A stretch of 17,124 nt of DNA from positions 1-17,124 of the forward strand of contig JAPOXB010000164.1 in the NCBI GenBank assembly GCA_026707335.1. Direction: 5' to 3'. The notes beneath the pieces were generated by a model, which worked only from the letters and a program-made list of their open reading frames with translations, was not told where the DNA came from and searched no databases. The first letter of the stretch is position 1; each line of letters begins with the position of its first letter. Below, one piece after another: positions 6,979 through 15,400 of this stretch. A program made the position numbers and the translations under genes. Origin of the DNA: Chloroflexota bacterium (lineage in GTDB: Bacteria > Chloroflexota > Dehalococcoidia > Bin125).

Positions 6979-7811
6979 ACATCTACCAATACTTGCTTCT
7001 CCAGTACGTAGGTGACCCCGCCAGGAGCGAGGCTGTGAATCTGGGTGTGGCCGTCCTGGATCCGCGTGACGGCCAAGCCAGGGTGAGATTCGATCATGGA
7101 GCCGCGGCGCGGATCCGCCGCTCCTGGCCGCAGTTTGACCGCGTGATGTTTCGTGCCTTCGTCCGAGACTTGCAGGCCGCCCTCGGCATCGCCCACCAGG
7201 CCGACCTCGGCGAGCAACCGCGCCGCATTGCACCCACAGTCGAGACGATGCGGGGGCTCGCCGCATCCGCGAGTAACGAGTTTCGGCTGCTCGGCCCGGA
7301 ACGCTGGGCGGCGGAATCGCTCGACGCCGCGTCCCGCGAACTCTACGAGCGCCTTGTGCGGGAACGACCGCGCCGGGTCGAGCAACCACGACACATGAAC
7401 CGGTCGGAACTGCGAGACCTGGTCAGTGGCATCCTCCGCGGGTGGGCCCAGACGCGAAGCGAAGAGGTCGAGATCGAGGCGGACCGAAACGTTGCCGGAG
7501 CGCTTGCCCAGCATCCGGTCGACTTGGTGGCGTCGCGTGGGCAGAAGCCCGAGCACTTCTTCTTCGTCGTTCCTCTTGGGGGCGGAAAGGGCAGAGCCCG
7601 GCTCGCCGGGCTGATCCGCGATGCTCTGCCGACGGCCGTCGACGACATCCGGCAGTTGCACCATGACGCGCACTTCTACGCGGTCGTGTCCGAAGCGGCC
7701 GGGGAGGAGACGGAGCGCTTCCGCACGTTCCTATCCCCTGTGGCTGGCCTGGATGTCATGTCCGTAGAGGAGGTCGAGCTGAGGTTCCAAGGCCGACCAG
7801 CGCTCGTCTGA
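6975..7811 (+). CDS. DUF3037-family protein, partner of the HipA-like kinase
   Basis: Predicted 278 aa. The N-terminus (YQYLLLQYVGDPARSEAVN, then LGVAVLD) has the hallmark pattern of DUF3037: an aromatic/hydrophobic strand, a PxRxE turn and a VNxGV strand. To my knowledge DUF3037 genes are frequently found beside HipA-like kinases, as here. Residues from about 140 form a second region (MNRSELRDLVSGILRG helix, then alternating strands such as HFFFVVPLGG and AHFYAVVSEA) that I cannot assign firmly; its strand pattern is loosely like nuclease-fold antitoxin-associated domains. The ATG overlaps the kinase stop (ATGA), with an AGGG eight bases upstream (6963-6966), a good ribosome site. No membrane segment or signal peptide. 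Function unknown; inference is a regulator, substrate or antidote of the kinase. Confidence 0.7.
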   Translation: MNIYQYLLLQYVGDPARSEAVNLGVAVLDPRDGQARVRFDHGAAARIRRSWPQFDRVMFRAFVRDLQAALGIAHQADLGEQPRRIAPTVETMRGLAASASNEFRLLGPERWAAESLDAASRELYERLVRERPRRVEQPRHMNRSELRDLVSGILRGWAQTRSEEVEIEADRNVAGALAQHPVDLVASRGQKPEHFFFVVPLGGGKGRARLAGLIRDALPTAVDDIRQLHHDAHFYAVVSEAAGEETERFRTFLSPVAGLDVMSVEEVELRFQGRPALV

Positions 7812-7849
7812 CCCACCGCCCCCTCTCCGACCACCGCCCGGTACACTCA

Positions 7850-7866
7850 GGCCCCGACGCGGGGCC
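7850..7866 (+). promoter_or_regulatory. Inverted repeat occluding the ribosome site of the first permease
   Basis: GGCCCC (7850-7855) and GGGGCC (7861-7866) are perfect complements around the loop GACGC. The GGGG at 7861-7864 is the only Shine-Dalgarno-like run before the GTG start at 7870, so the hairpin would pair with the ribosome site. A -10-like TACACT (7842-7847) lies just upstream, without a recognisable -35. Possible roles: translational control or a remnant terminator. There is no U tract, so an intrinsic terminator is unlikely. Confidence 0.35.
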
Positions 7867-7869
7867 AAT

Positions 7870-10800
7870 GTGAAGACCACCCTCCGACTCCTCTACCTGC
7901 GCGCGCGCGCGAACTGGCGACTGCTCGGCGTCGTGGGGCTGGGCATCCTCATCGCCAGCGTGCTGATGGCCTCGACGACGCTCTACACGCGCGCCCTGAC
8001 CGACCTGGGCCTCAACTACGACCTGCGGCGCAGCAGCGGCGACGTCGGCACCGTCGAGGTCACGCTCTACGAGACGCTGCTCGGCGGGCAGCGCAGCGCC
8101 GACGTGACGGCCTTCATCGAAGGCAGCCTCGAGACCCACTTCGGCGATCTGGCGGCGCCCGGCCACCTGCGGGCCCGGCAGGCGGGGCCGTTCCACATGC
8201 TGTTCGACACCGGCCTGGGCGCCGGCGCCAACTACGGCGCGCAGATCACCTCGGTCGAGGGCTGGGAGTCCCACGCCCTGTTCGAGGGACGCGCGCCGCG
8301 GCTGCCGGCGCTGCGCCTCGACCCCGGCCTGGGATTCCCGGTCCTCGACGGGCCGGTGGAGGTGGCGATCCCGCGCTTCCACGCCGACCTGCTGCGGATC
8401 CGCGTCGGCGACGCGTTCCCCATCGCCGACGCCTACGACGAGTGCGACCGCGAGCCGCCGCTGCCGGACGGGTCGCCGCCGCCCAACGCGGTGCCCTGCC
8501 AGACGAGCGCCATCGTCTCGCTGCGCATCCCGGTGGAGGTCGTCGGCATCTTCGAGCCCGCCGACCCCGACCTGCCTCTGTGGCGCGCCAGCTGGCACAG
8601 CCTGCGCAGCCTGGGCCCCACGCTGAACCCCGCCCTCTTCGGCACCGCCCCCTTCTGGGTGCACTCCGACGCCCTGGCCGGGCCGCTGGCCCAGGTCATC
8701 CCCGGCTACGCCGTCGATCTGCGCGTCCAGGACGGCGTGCCCGTGGACGCCTTCGACAGCGCCGGCATCCCCGCCGACCTCGCCCGCTTCGACGCGCTGC
8801 GCGACGACGTGGGCACGGCCAACGGCTTCACCTCCAGCCGGCTCGACGACACCATGCGCCGCTTCGAGGCCGAGCGCGACTTCAGCGTCGTGCCGATCCT
8901 CGTCATCCTGATCCAGGTCGTCGCGATCGTCTTCTTCTTCATCGTGGTCATGGCGCGGCTGCTGGTGGGCCGCGAGTCGGAGGAACTGATCCTGCTGCGC
9001 GGCCGCGGCGCGTCGCTGCTGCAGGTCGTGGGGCTCTACGTCGTGCAGCTGACGCCGGTCGTCCTCATCGCGGCGGCCGTGGCGCCGCTGATCGCGGCGG
9101 GCGCGATCAGCGCGCTGGGCTTCGTCGGCGCGTTCCGCGACGTGACCGGCGCCGATTGGATCGTCACGCCGCTGACGCCGCAAGCCTGGGCGCTGGCGCT
9201 GGCCGGCGCGGCGCTGGCCGTGGTCGCGGTGCTGATCCCGGTCGTCGTGGCGGCGCACGTGCGGCCCGGTGCGGCGCGCTACGTCGCGGCCCGCCCCGCC
9301 GGCGCGACGGTCGTGCAGCGCTACTACCTCGACGTCGCCTTCCTCGTCGTGGCGGGCTTCCTGGTCTGGGCCGTCTCCGCGCGCGACGCCGTCTTCACCC
9401 GCGACAGCCTGGGCGGGCTCACGACCGACCCCCTGGTGCTCATCGCGCCGGCCTTGATCGGGCTGATCGCGGTCGTCCTGGTCCTGCGGCTGCTGCCGGT
9501 GCTGCTGCGCGGCCTCGCCTGGCTGACGCGCGACCGCCTCGCGATGCCCGTCGCCGCGGCGCTGCGTCAGGCCGTGCGCAACCCCGGCCCCCTCGCGCGC
9601 CTGAGCCTGCTGTTGATGCTGGCGGCGGCGCTGGGCACCTTCGCCGCCTCCTACGGGGGCACCGTCGTGCGATCCTTCGAGGAACGCGAGCGCTACGGGG
9701 CCGGGGCCGACCTGCGCTCCCGCATCGAGCCGGCCTCACCCGGCGTGCTGCAGGAGCGGCTGGCCGGCCTGCCCGGCGCCCCTCCCGCCACCCTCGTCGC
9801 GCGACATACCGGCGCCATTTCCCGCACCGGGCGCGGGGTCGGCGGGAGCGTGCGGCTGCTGGGCGTGGAGAGCCAGCGCGCGGCCTCCCTGCTGTGGTTC
9901 CGCGACGACTTCTCGGAGAGACCCCCGGCGGACATCCTGCCGGCCCTCGCCCCCGCGCCCAGCCTGGGCGGCATCCCCGTGCCCGACGACGTGGCGGAGT
10001 TCAGCGTCGCGGTGCACCTGAGCGAGGTCCGCGACGACATCAGCATCTGGCTGCAGCTGCGCGACCGGGCGGGCCGCTTCGTCCGCGTCGTGCTGGGCAC
10101 GCCGCAGCTCAGCGGCGAGTGGGAGGTGCTGCGCGCGCCGGCGTTCGAGACCGCGCAGGCGCGCAACGCCGAGCCGCCCTACACGCTGCACGCCATCACC
10201 TTCACGGAGGCGCAGAACCGCAGCGTCCCGGAGCCGGGGACCCTCCGCATCGACGATGTGACCGCGATCACCCACGACGGCCGCTCGGTCCTGCTGGAGG
10301 GCTTCGAGGCGCCCACCCACCAGTGGCTGCGGCAGCCGCTCGCCCTCGCGGAGACCAGCGACGAGATCGAGCGCCGCGCGGACGTGGCCGCCCACACCGG
10401 CGACGGCGCGATGGAGTACCGCTGGTCGGCGGGCATCTCGCCGGGGCGGCGCGGCGTCTACCTGCCGGCCCCCAACCTCTGCGACGCGCGCGGCGTCTGC
10501 GCGCTCAACGTGGTCGCCAGCAACAGCTTCCTGCGCGTGCACGGGCTGCGCGTGGGCGCCATCGCTCCCTTCCGCATGACCGGCTTCAGCATCGACGTGC
10601 GCATCATCGACTCCGTCGAGTTCTTCCCCACGCTCGACCCGCTGCTGGAGGGCGGATTCCTCATCGCCGACGTCTTCGACTTCCACCACCTCGGCACCAT
10701 GCTCAGCTTCCGCGACCCCGTCGCCATCCGCGAGGTCTGGGTGCAGGGCCCCAGCGACCCGGGCCTGCGCGAGCGCGTGATCACCGCCCTGGCCGAACTC

Positions 10801-11295
10801 AGCGACGACCCCACCACGATCGACCAGCAGCTGCAGGTGGCCACCGCCGGCGACGATCCGCTCGTCGCGGCGGGCGGCAGCGGCATCCTGTTGGTCTCGT
10901 TCATCGCCGTGGGCATCCTGGTCATCATCGCCTTTCTGGTCAGCGTCATCTTCACGGCGCGCGAGCGCATGCTGGAGATGGCGGTGCTGCGCACGCTGGG
11001 CATCGGCCGCCGGACGCTGCTGGGGCAGTTGATCGTGGAGTACGCGATCGTGGCGGTGGTGGGCCTGGCGCTGGGCACCTTCCTGGGCGACCGGATCGCC
11101 CGGCTGATGCTGCGCTTCCTGGAGGTCAACGAGGAGGGCGACCGCGTGCTGCCGCCGTTCATCCTGACGACCGATTGGGCCACCGTGGGCGCGTCCTACC
11201 TCGTGCTCGTGGCGATGCTGGCGGTGGGCGTCGCCATCGCCTGGCGGCTCTACATCCGCGAGTCGATCACGCGCTCGCTGCGGCTGGCGGTCTGA
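7870..11295 (+). CDS. Giant FtsX-like ABC transporter permease, paralogue 1
   Basis: Predicted 1141-aa membrane protein with a GTG start. About ten hydrophobic spans: near residues 19-40, 340-363, 388-415, 439-461, 487-503, 522-545, 576-597, 1005-1028, 1056-1076 and 1106-1126. Counting from a cytoplasmic N-terminus, both large loops (41-339 and 598-1004) fall outside the membrane, giving two FtsX/MacB-type repeats joined by an extra hairpin. Within the second loop, about 699-815 reads as a beta-sandwich of lectin/carbohydrate-binding type (SIWLQLRDRAGRFVRV, GEWEVL, RIDDV, EGFEAP...W). All four Cys (192, 210, 871, 877) are in the outside loops. Such permeases are usually mechanotransmitters or lipid/lipoprotein or peptide extractors rather than small-solute pumps. 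The C-terminal half aligns by eye with the second permease. Substrate unknown. Confidence 0.88.
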   Translation: MKTTLRLLYLRARANWRLLGVVGLGILIASVLMASTTLYTRALTDLGLNYDLRRSSGDVGTVEVTLYETLLGGQRSADVTAFIEGSLETHFGDLAAPGHLRARQAGPFHMLFDTGLGAGANYGAQITSVEGWESHALFEGRAPRLPALRLDPGLGFPVLDGPVEVAIPRFHADLLRIRVGDAFPIADAYDECDREPPLPDGSPPPNAVPCQTSAIVSLRIPVEVVGIFEPADPDLPLWRASWHSLRSLGPTLNPALFGTAPFWVHSDALAGPLAQVIPGYAVDLRVQDGVPVDAFDSAGIPADLARFDALRDDVGTANGFTSSRLDDTMRRFEAERDFSVVPILVILIQVVAIVFFFIVVMARLLVGRESEELILLRGRGASLLQVVGLYVVQLTPVVLIAAAVAPLIAAGAISALGFVGAFRDVTGADWIVTPLTPQAWALALAGAALAVVAVLIPVVVAAHVRPGAARYVAARPAGATVVQRYYLDVAFLVVAGFLVWAVSARDAVFTRDSLGGLTTDPLVLIAPALIGLIAVVLVLRLLPVLLRGLAWLTRDRLAMPVAAALRQAVRNPGPLARLSLLLMLAAALGTFAASYGGTVVRSFEERERYGAGADLRSRIEPASPGVLQERLAGLPGAPPATLVARHTGAISRTGRGVGGSVRLLGVESQRAASLLWFRDDFSERPPADILPALAPAPSLGGIPVPDDVAEFSVAVHLSEVRDDISIWLQLRDRAGRFVRVVLGTPQLSGEWEVLRAPAFETAQARNAEPPYTLHAITFTEAQNRSVPEPGTLRIDDVTAITHDGRSVLLEGFEAPTHQWLRQPLALAETSDEIERRADVAAHTGDGAMEYRWSAGISPGRRGVYLPAPNLCDARGVCALNVVASNSFLRVHGLRVGAIAPFRMTGFSIDVRIIDSVEFFPTLDPLLEGGFLIADVFDFHHLGTMLSFRDPVAIREVWVQGPSDPGLRERVITALAELSDDPTTIDQQLQVATAGDDPLVAAGGSGILLVSFIAVGILVIIAFLVSVIFTARERMLEMAVLRTLGIGRRTLLGQLIVEYAIVAVVGLALGTFLGDRIARLMLRFLEVNEEGDRVLPPFILTTDWATVGASYLVLVAMLAVGVAIAWRLYIRESITRSLRLAV

Positions 11296-11348
11296 TGGCC
11301 GCCCCCAGCGTCCGCCGACGGCGTGTGCGCCGCGATCAGCGCCGCGGC

Positions 11349-11891
11349 TCAGGACGTCCCGGGGTCGGGCTCCGGCTCGGGGAAGAGCCGCTCGGGGAAA
11401 AACTGGGCGTCGTTGACCGGCCGGCTCGACTCGGGCAGCAGCACGCCCGACTGCGCGACGATCTCGCCGCCGTCCTCGGAGACCAGCAGCGCGATGGCCG
11501 ATCCGGGCTCGATCGGCTGCCCCGGCGCCACCGCCAGACGCAGCAGCAGGTCGGAGCCCACGTGGAAGCGCAGCAGCGTGCGGCCGCCCGCCCAGTCGAG
11601 CGTGATCGTGAAGTCGTCGGCCGCCACCACCCGTCCCACGAGCACCTGCCGCCCGCGCAGGCCGTCGGCGTGACCGAAGGGGCTCAGGCCGCCGCGCGGC
11701 ACGATCACCCCCGCGCCGACGCCGGCCTCGCCCGCCCGCGGCGGCGCGACGTCGGGCGCCTCCACGACCACGGGCGGCGGACGCTGCGGTTCGTTGGCCA
11801 GCACCTCCGTGCCCAACCACCAGCCGGCGGCCCCCACCGCCACCAGCACGACCAGCCAGGCCGCCAAGCCTTGCCACCCGCGCGGCTTCAC
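11349..11891 (-). CDS. Small membrane-anchored protein with beta-rich outside domain (second gene of an antisense pair)
   Basis: Predicted 180 aa with a GTG start. One N-terminal span at about residues 8-28 (GLAAWLVVLVAVGAAGWWLG) follows a short positive leader, so the rest should lie outside the cell. After a Pro-rich linker, residues about 84-158 show short alternating strands (VGRVVAADDFTITLD, LLRFHVGSD, PGSAIALLVSEDG) resembling a small OB-like or RNA-free beta barrel; I recognise no named family. The tail is acidic and Pro-rich. The start codon overlaps the upstream gene's stop by 4 bp (GTGA), implying translational coupling. It ends 53 bp from the convergent first permease. Inference: an accessory subunit of the surrounding ABC system. 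Confidence 0.6.
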   Translation of the reverse strand: MKPRGWQGLAAWLVVLVAVGAAGWWLGTEVLANEPQRPPPVVVEAPDVAPPRAGEAGVGAGVIVPRGGLSPFGHADGLRGRQVLVGRVVAADDFTITLDWAGGRTLLRFHVGSDLLLRLAVAPGQPIEPGSAIALLVSEDGGEIVAQSGVLLPESSRPVNDAQFFPERLFPEPEPDPGTS

Positions 11892-12310
11892 GGCGCCGCC
11901 CCCGCCGGCCCCACGACCTCCTCGGGCCCCGCCACGATCGCCGCCTGCAGGATGAGCGTATGCACGTTGTCGTCGGTGCCGCCCAGGATGATCCAGTCGC
12001 CGGGGCTGACGTCGGCCGGGGTGATGGGGGTGAGGCGTTGAATCACGGCGTCGGGCCCCACGCGCACGCGCACCAGATCCTCGCCCACGCGGACCGAGAT
12101 GACCTCGCCGTCCACGTCGCTGATCGTGCCCGCGAGGTCGGCGGGCGGCGTGTCGTCCTGCAGGCTCGCGCCCGCGAAGACGCGATTGGCGGGCGGGTCG
12201 GGCTCGTCGGCGATCTGCCAGCCCAGCACCAGCGTCGCGGCGAAGACCACGCCGGCCAGGCCCAGGAGCAGCACCCCGAACGGTCCGCCGACGCCGATCC
12301 GTGCGATCAT
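11888..12310 (-). CDS. Small single-span protein with DUF5666-like beta domain (first gene of an antisense pair)
   Basis: Predicted 140 aa from the ATG at complement 12310-12308, which has GGAG nine bases upstream; an in-frame GTG at 12325 would add five residues but has a poor ribosome site. A single N-terminal span (about residues 8-30, GPFGVLLLGLAGVVFAATLVLG) is followed by a linker and a strand-rich domain: AGTISDVDGEVISVRVGEDL, VRVRVGPDAVI, SPGDWIILGGT, LILQAAIV. This alternation of G-x-V strands with a late PGDW-type turn resembles DUF5666-like single-domain proteins, a loose visual match only. It is divergent from the second permease and convergent with the first, so it lies inside the ABC locus on the other strand. 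Confidence 0.6.
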   Translation of the reverse strand: MIARIGVGGPFGVLLLGLAGVVFAATLVLGWQIADEPDPPANRVFAGASLQDDTPPADLAGTISDVDGEVISVRVGEDLVRVRVGPDAVIQRLTPITPADVSPGDWIILGGTDDNVHTLILQAAIVAGPEEVVGPAGAAP

Positions 12311-12423
12311 CGCCGCATGCTCCACTGCCGCGCCGCCTGGACGACCGGCGATCGGACGGGCCCGCCCGCCGGACCCGGAAGGTTGAGTCTATCGGGCCGC
12401 GCCATTCGCGCAGGGGGCGGCTG
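12311..12423. other. Divergent intergenic region between the antisense pair and permease 2
   Basis: Only 113 bp separate the two divergent start codons, so promoters for both directions must fit here or within coding sequence. The rightward start has a strong ribosome site, AGGGGG at 12412-12417, six bases before the ATG at 12424. A TTGAGT (12383-12388) is a weak -35 candidate without a matching -10. I saw no inverted repeat. Confidence 0.4.
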
Positions 12424-15400
12424 ATGCGCGCCCCTCAGGTCTCCCTCGGCGCCGGCGCGGTGGTCACGCGGACGGTCCTGGGGCTCGTCCTGCGCCGGGC
12501 CTCGGGCCACCGGCGGCTGCTCGCGGCCGTCATCATCGGCGTGGTGCTGGCCGTCGGGCTGATGTCGGCGACGGAGATCTACCGCAACGCCCTGCGCGAG
12601 TTGGGCGTCGACGTCGACCTGTCGCGGGCGCACAAGGTCGACCTGGACATCTCCATCACGTCGAGCACCCACCCGTTCGCCCCCGTCCCCTACGCCCGCC
12701 GGCAGGTGGAGGTCGATGAGCAACTGAACCGCATCGGCCCCCACCTGGGCGGAACGGCGCAGCACGCCGTCTCCTCCACGTTCTTTCTCACCGCGACCGG
12801 CGCGTCCCCCACCGACGACCCCGAGCGGCCGCGATCCAACCTCCAGTTCCTCACCGATCTCGCGCCGCACATCACCATCGACGCCGGGCGCTTCCCGACC
12901 GCGGAGGCCGAGACGGCGCCGACCGGCGGCGTGCTGCTCGAGGTCGCCATGGGCAGCGAGAACGCCCGCCGGCACGGCGTCGCGCTGGGCGACCAGTTCG
13001 ACCTGCACCCCTTCTGGCGCGACGACCTGCCGCCCGTGCGCGTGCGCGTCGTGGGCCTGATCAGCCCCCGCGACCCCGGCGCCGAGTACTGGGGCCGCCG
13101 CACCGACCGGTTCTTCCTCGACACCGCGAGCTGGCCTACCTACCTGTTCTTCACGCCGCCGGAAACCCTACTGGAGGTGCTGCCCCGACACATCGCCGAC
13201 CTCGACGGCCGCATCGAGGACCTGGCCTACTTCGACCTCGACACGATCGACGCGGCCGACGTCGAGCCGCTGGCCCACGGGCTCCGGCTGCTCAGCCGGG
13301 GTGTGGGAGCCGAGGTCGCCCGCACGCACATCCAGACGGAGATGCCCGACACGCTGGCCGCCTTCTCGCAGAAGGAGTTCTTCGCGCAGGTGCCGCTGCT
13401 GGTGCTGACCCTGCAGATCGTCGCGATCGTGCTCTACTACCTCGTCATGGTCGCGGCGCTGCTGATCGACCGGCAGGCGGGCGAGGTCGCCCTGCTGAAG
13501 AGCCGCGGCGCCGGCGCGAAACACATCCTCGGCATCTACAGCGTCGAGGGGCTGCTGCTGGCCGGGCTCGGCTTCGGGCTGGGCCCGCCGCTGGCCCTGG
13601 GCGCGGTGGCGCTCCTGGGCCTGACGCCCGCCTTCGAGGGGCTCAGCGGCAGCGACCTGCTCGACGCCCGCCTCACGCCCACCGTCTACGCCTGGGCGGG
13701 CCTGGGCGCCGTGCTGGCCTTCTTCGCGCTGCTGATCCCCGCCATCCGCGCGGGACGGCGCAGCATCGTGCAGTACAAGCAGTCGATCTCCCGCCCCGAG
13801 ACCGCGTCGGCCTTCCACCGCTACTACCTCGACCTGGTGATCGTGGTCGTCGCGGCGCTGCTCTTCTTCCAGTTGCAGCAGGCCGACTCGCTGGTCACGG
13901 AGGAGCTCTTCGGCGACCTCAACTACGACCCGCTGCTGCTGCTGTCGCCGGCGGTGTTCCTGGTCACGGTGGCCGTCGTCTTCCTGCGCCTGTTCCCGCT
14001 GCTGCTGCGCGCGGCCGACGCCCTCACGGCGCGCTTCAGCGGCACGGCCGTGCAACTGGGCGTTTGGCAACTCATGCGCGCCCCGCTGGGGCACTCCCGG
14101 CTGGTGCTGCTGTTGCTTCTCGCGACCGCGATCGGCATGTTCTCGGCGACCTTCGGCTCCACGCTCGATCGATCCTTCGACGATCGCGCCGCCTATCTGG
14201 CGGGCGCGCCGCTGCGCCTGGCCGACGTGAACGAGGACGAGGAGATGGGGCCGCACGCGCTCGCCGCGCGGTTCGAGGACCGGGACGACGTGCAGGCCGC
14301 GGCCCCCGTGCTGCGCACCACGGTGCGCAACCTCCGCGCCGGCCGCTCACTCGAGGCCGACATCCTGGGCCTGGACACGGCGCGCCTGCCGGACACGGCC
14401 TGGTTCCGCGACGACCTGGCCGACGGGTCGCTGGCCGCGCTGGTCGCCCCGCTCACGTCGGACGCGCCTCCGCCGCCCGGCGTCGCCGTGCCGGCGGAGG
14501 CGCGCCGGATCGGCATCTGGAGCCGGGTCACCCGCGTCGAGCGGGCGTTGGTCGTCGTGCGGGTGCTCGACGCGGAGGGGCGCTATCAGGACCTGCGGAT
14601 GCGGGATCCGCTGCGCGCCGAGGCGGGCTGGCAGTTGGTCAGCGCCTCGCTCGACGGGCTGCCGGCGGGCGAGAAGTTCGTCACCACGATCCTCGTCTTC
14701 CGCAGCGGGCGCTCGGGCGCGTTCGCCGGGCAGGCGCTGTGGGACGACCTGCAATACAGCCCCACGCCCGGCCTGCTCGGCGAGCCCTTCGAGGATGGCG
14801 TCGTGATCGAGGACTTCGGGGAGATCGATCGCTGGGAGCCGGTCCTCGAACCGGGGCGGCGCAGCCAGATCGAGCGCTTCAGCGCCGAGCGGACCGACGT
14901 GATCTCCCGCCCCTCGGCGGCGCGCTACATCTGGGACCGCGGCTTCTCGACCGCCGGGCGCGGCATCCGCCTCAGCGCCGATGGGAACCCGCTGCCCGTG
15001 CTGGCCAACGCGGCCTTCCTCGCGGACGCCGGCCTGGAGATCGGCGATGAGATCCGCCCCTTCTCGAGCAGCGGATCGATCCCCATGCGCATCGTGGGCG
15101 CGTTCGAGCTCTTCCCCACCTTCGATCCGCGCTCCGGCGACGGCCTGCTGCTGGCCGACATCGGCCGGCTGGGCTACTTCCTCAACCGCGGCGCCAACCG
15201 CAGCGGCGACACGTTCCCCAACGAGGTCTGGATCACGCCCGACGGTGACGAGGGGCTGGCCGGCCTGCGCGGCGCGATCGAGGCCGGCGAGTTCGGCGAG
15301 CCCACGGTGTTCGACACCGCCGCCCTGCGCGAGGCGCAGGATCAGGATCCGCTGACGGCCGCGGGCTGGGACGGCCTGCTGCTGCTCTCCTTCATCGCGG

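Larger units (their letters stand above)
6184..7811. other. Lower-GC accessory island holding the HipA-like kinase/DUF3037 pair
   Basis: Base composition falls sharply here: hand-counted lines 6661-6720 and 6961-7020 are about 58% and 52% G+C, against about 75% (3721-3780) and 73% (8701-8760) in flanking genes. The drop begins right after the korB stop and ends near the permease gene. No integrase, insertion sequence, tRNA or flanking direct repeat was seen. Inference: recent horizontal acquisition. Confidence 0.65.

Noticed and set aside
11296..11348. Terminator between the convergent first permease and the antisense pair
   Set aside because: Only very short GC repeats with unsuitable loops are present and there is no T run on either strand.
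8442..12041. Long plus-strand frame overlapping the first permease and the antisense pair
   Set aside because: It is Arg/Pro/Ala-rich out-of-frame translation with no hydrophobic pattern, whereas the in-frame permease has well-placed spans.
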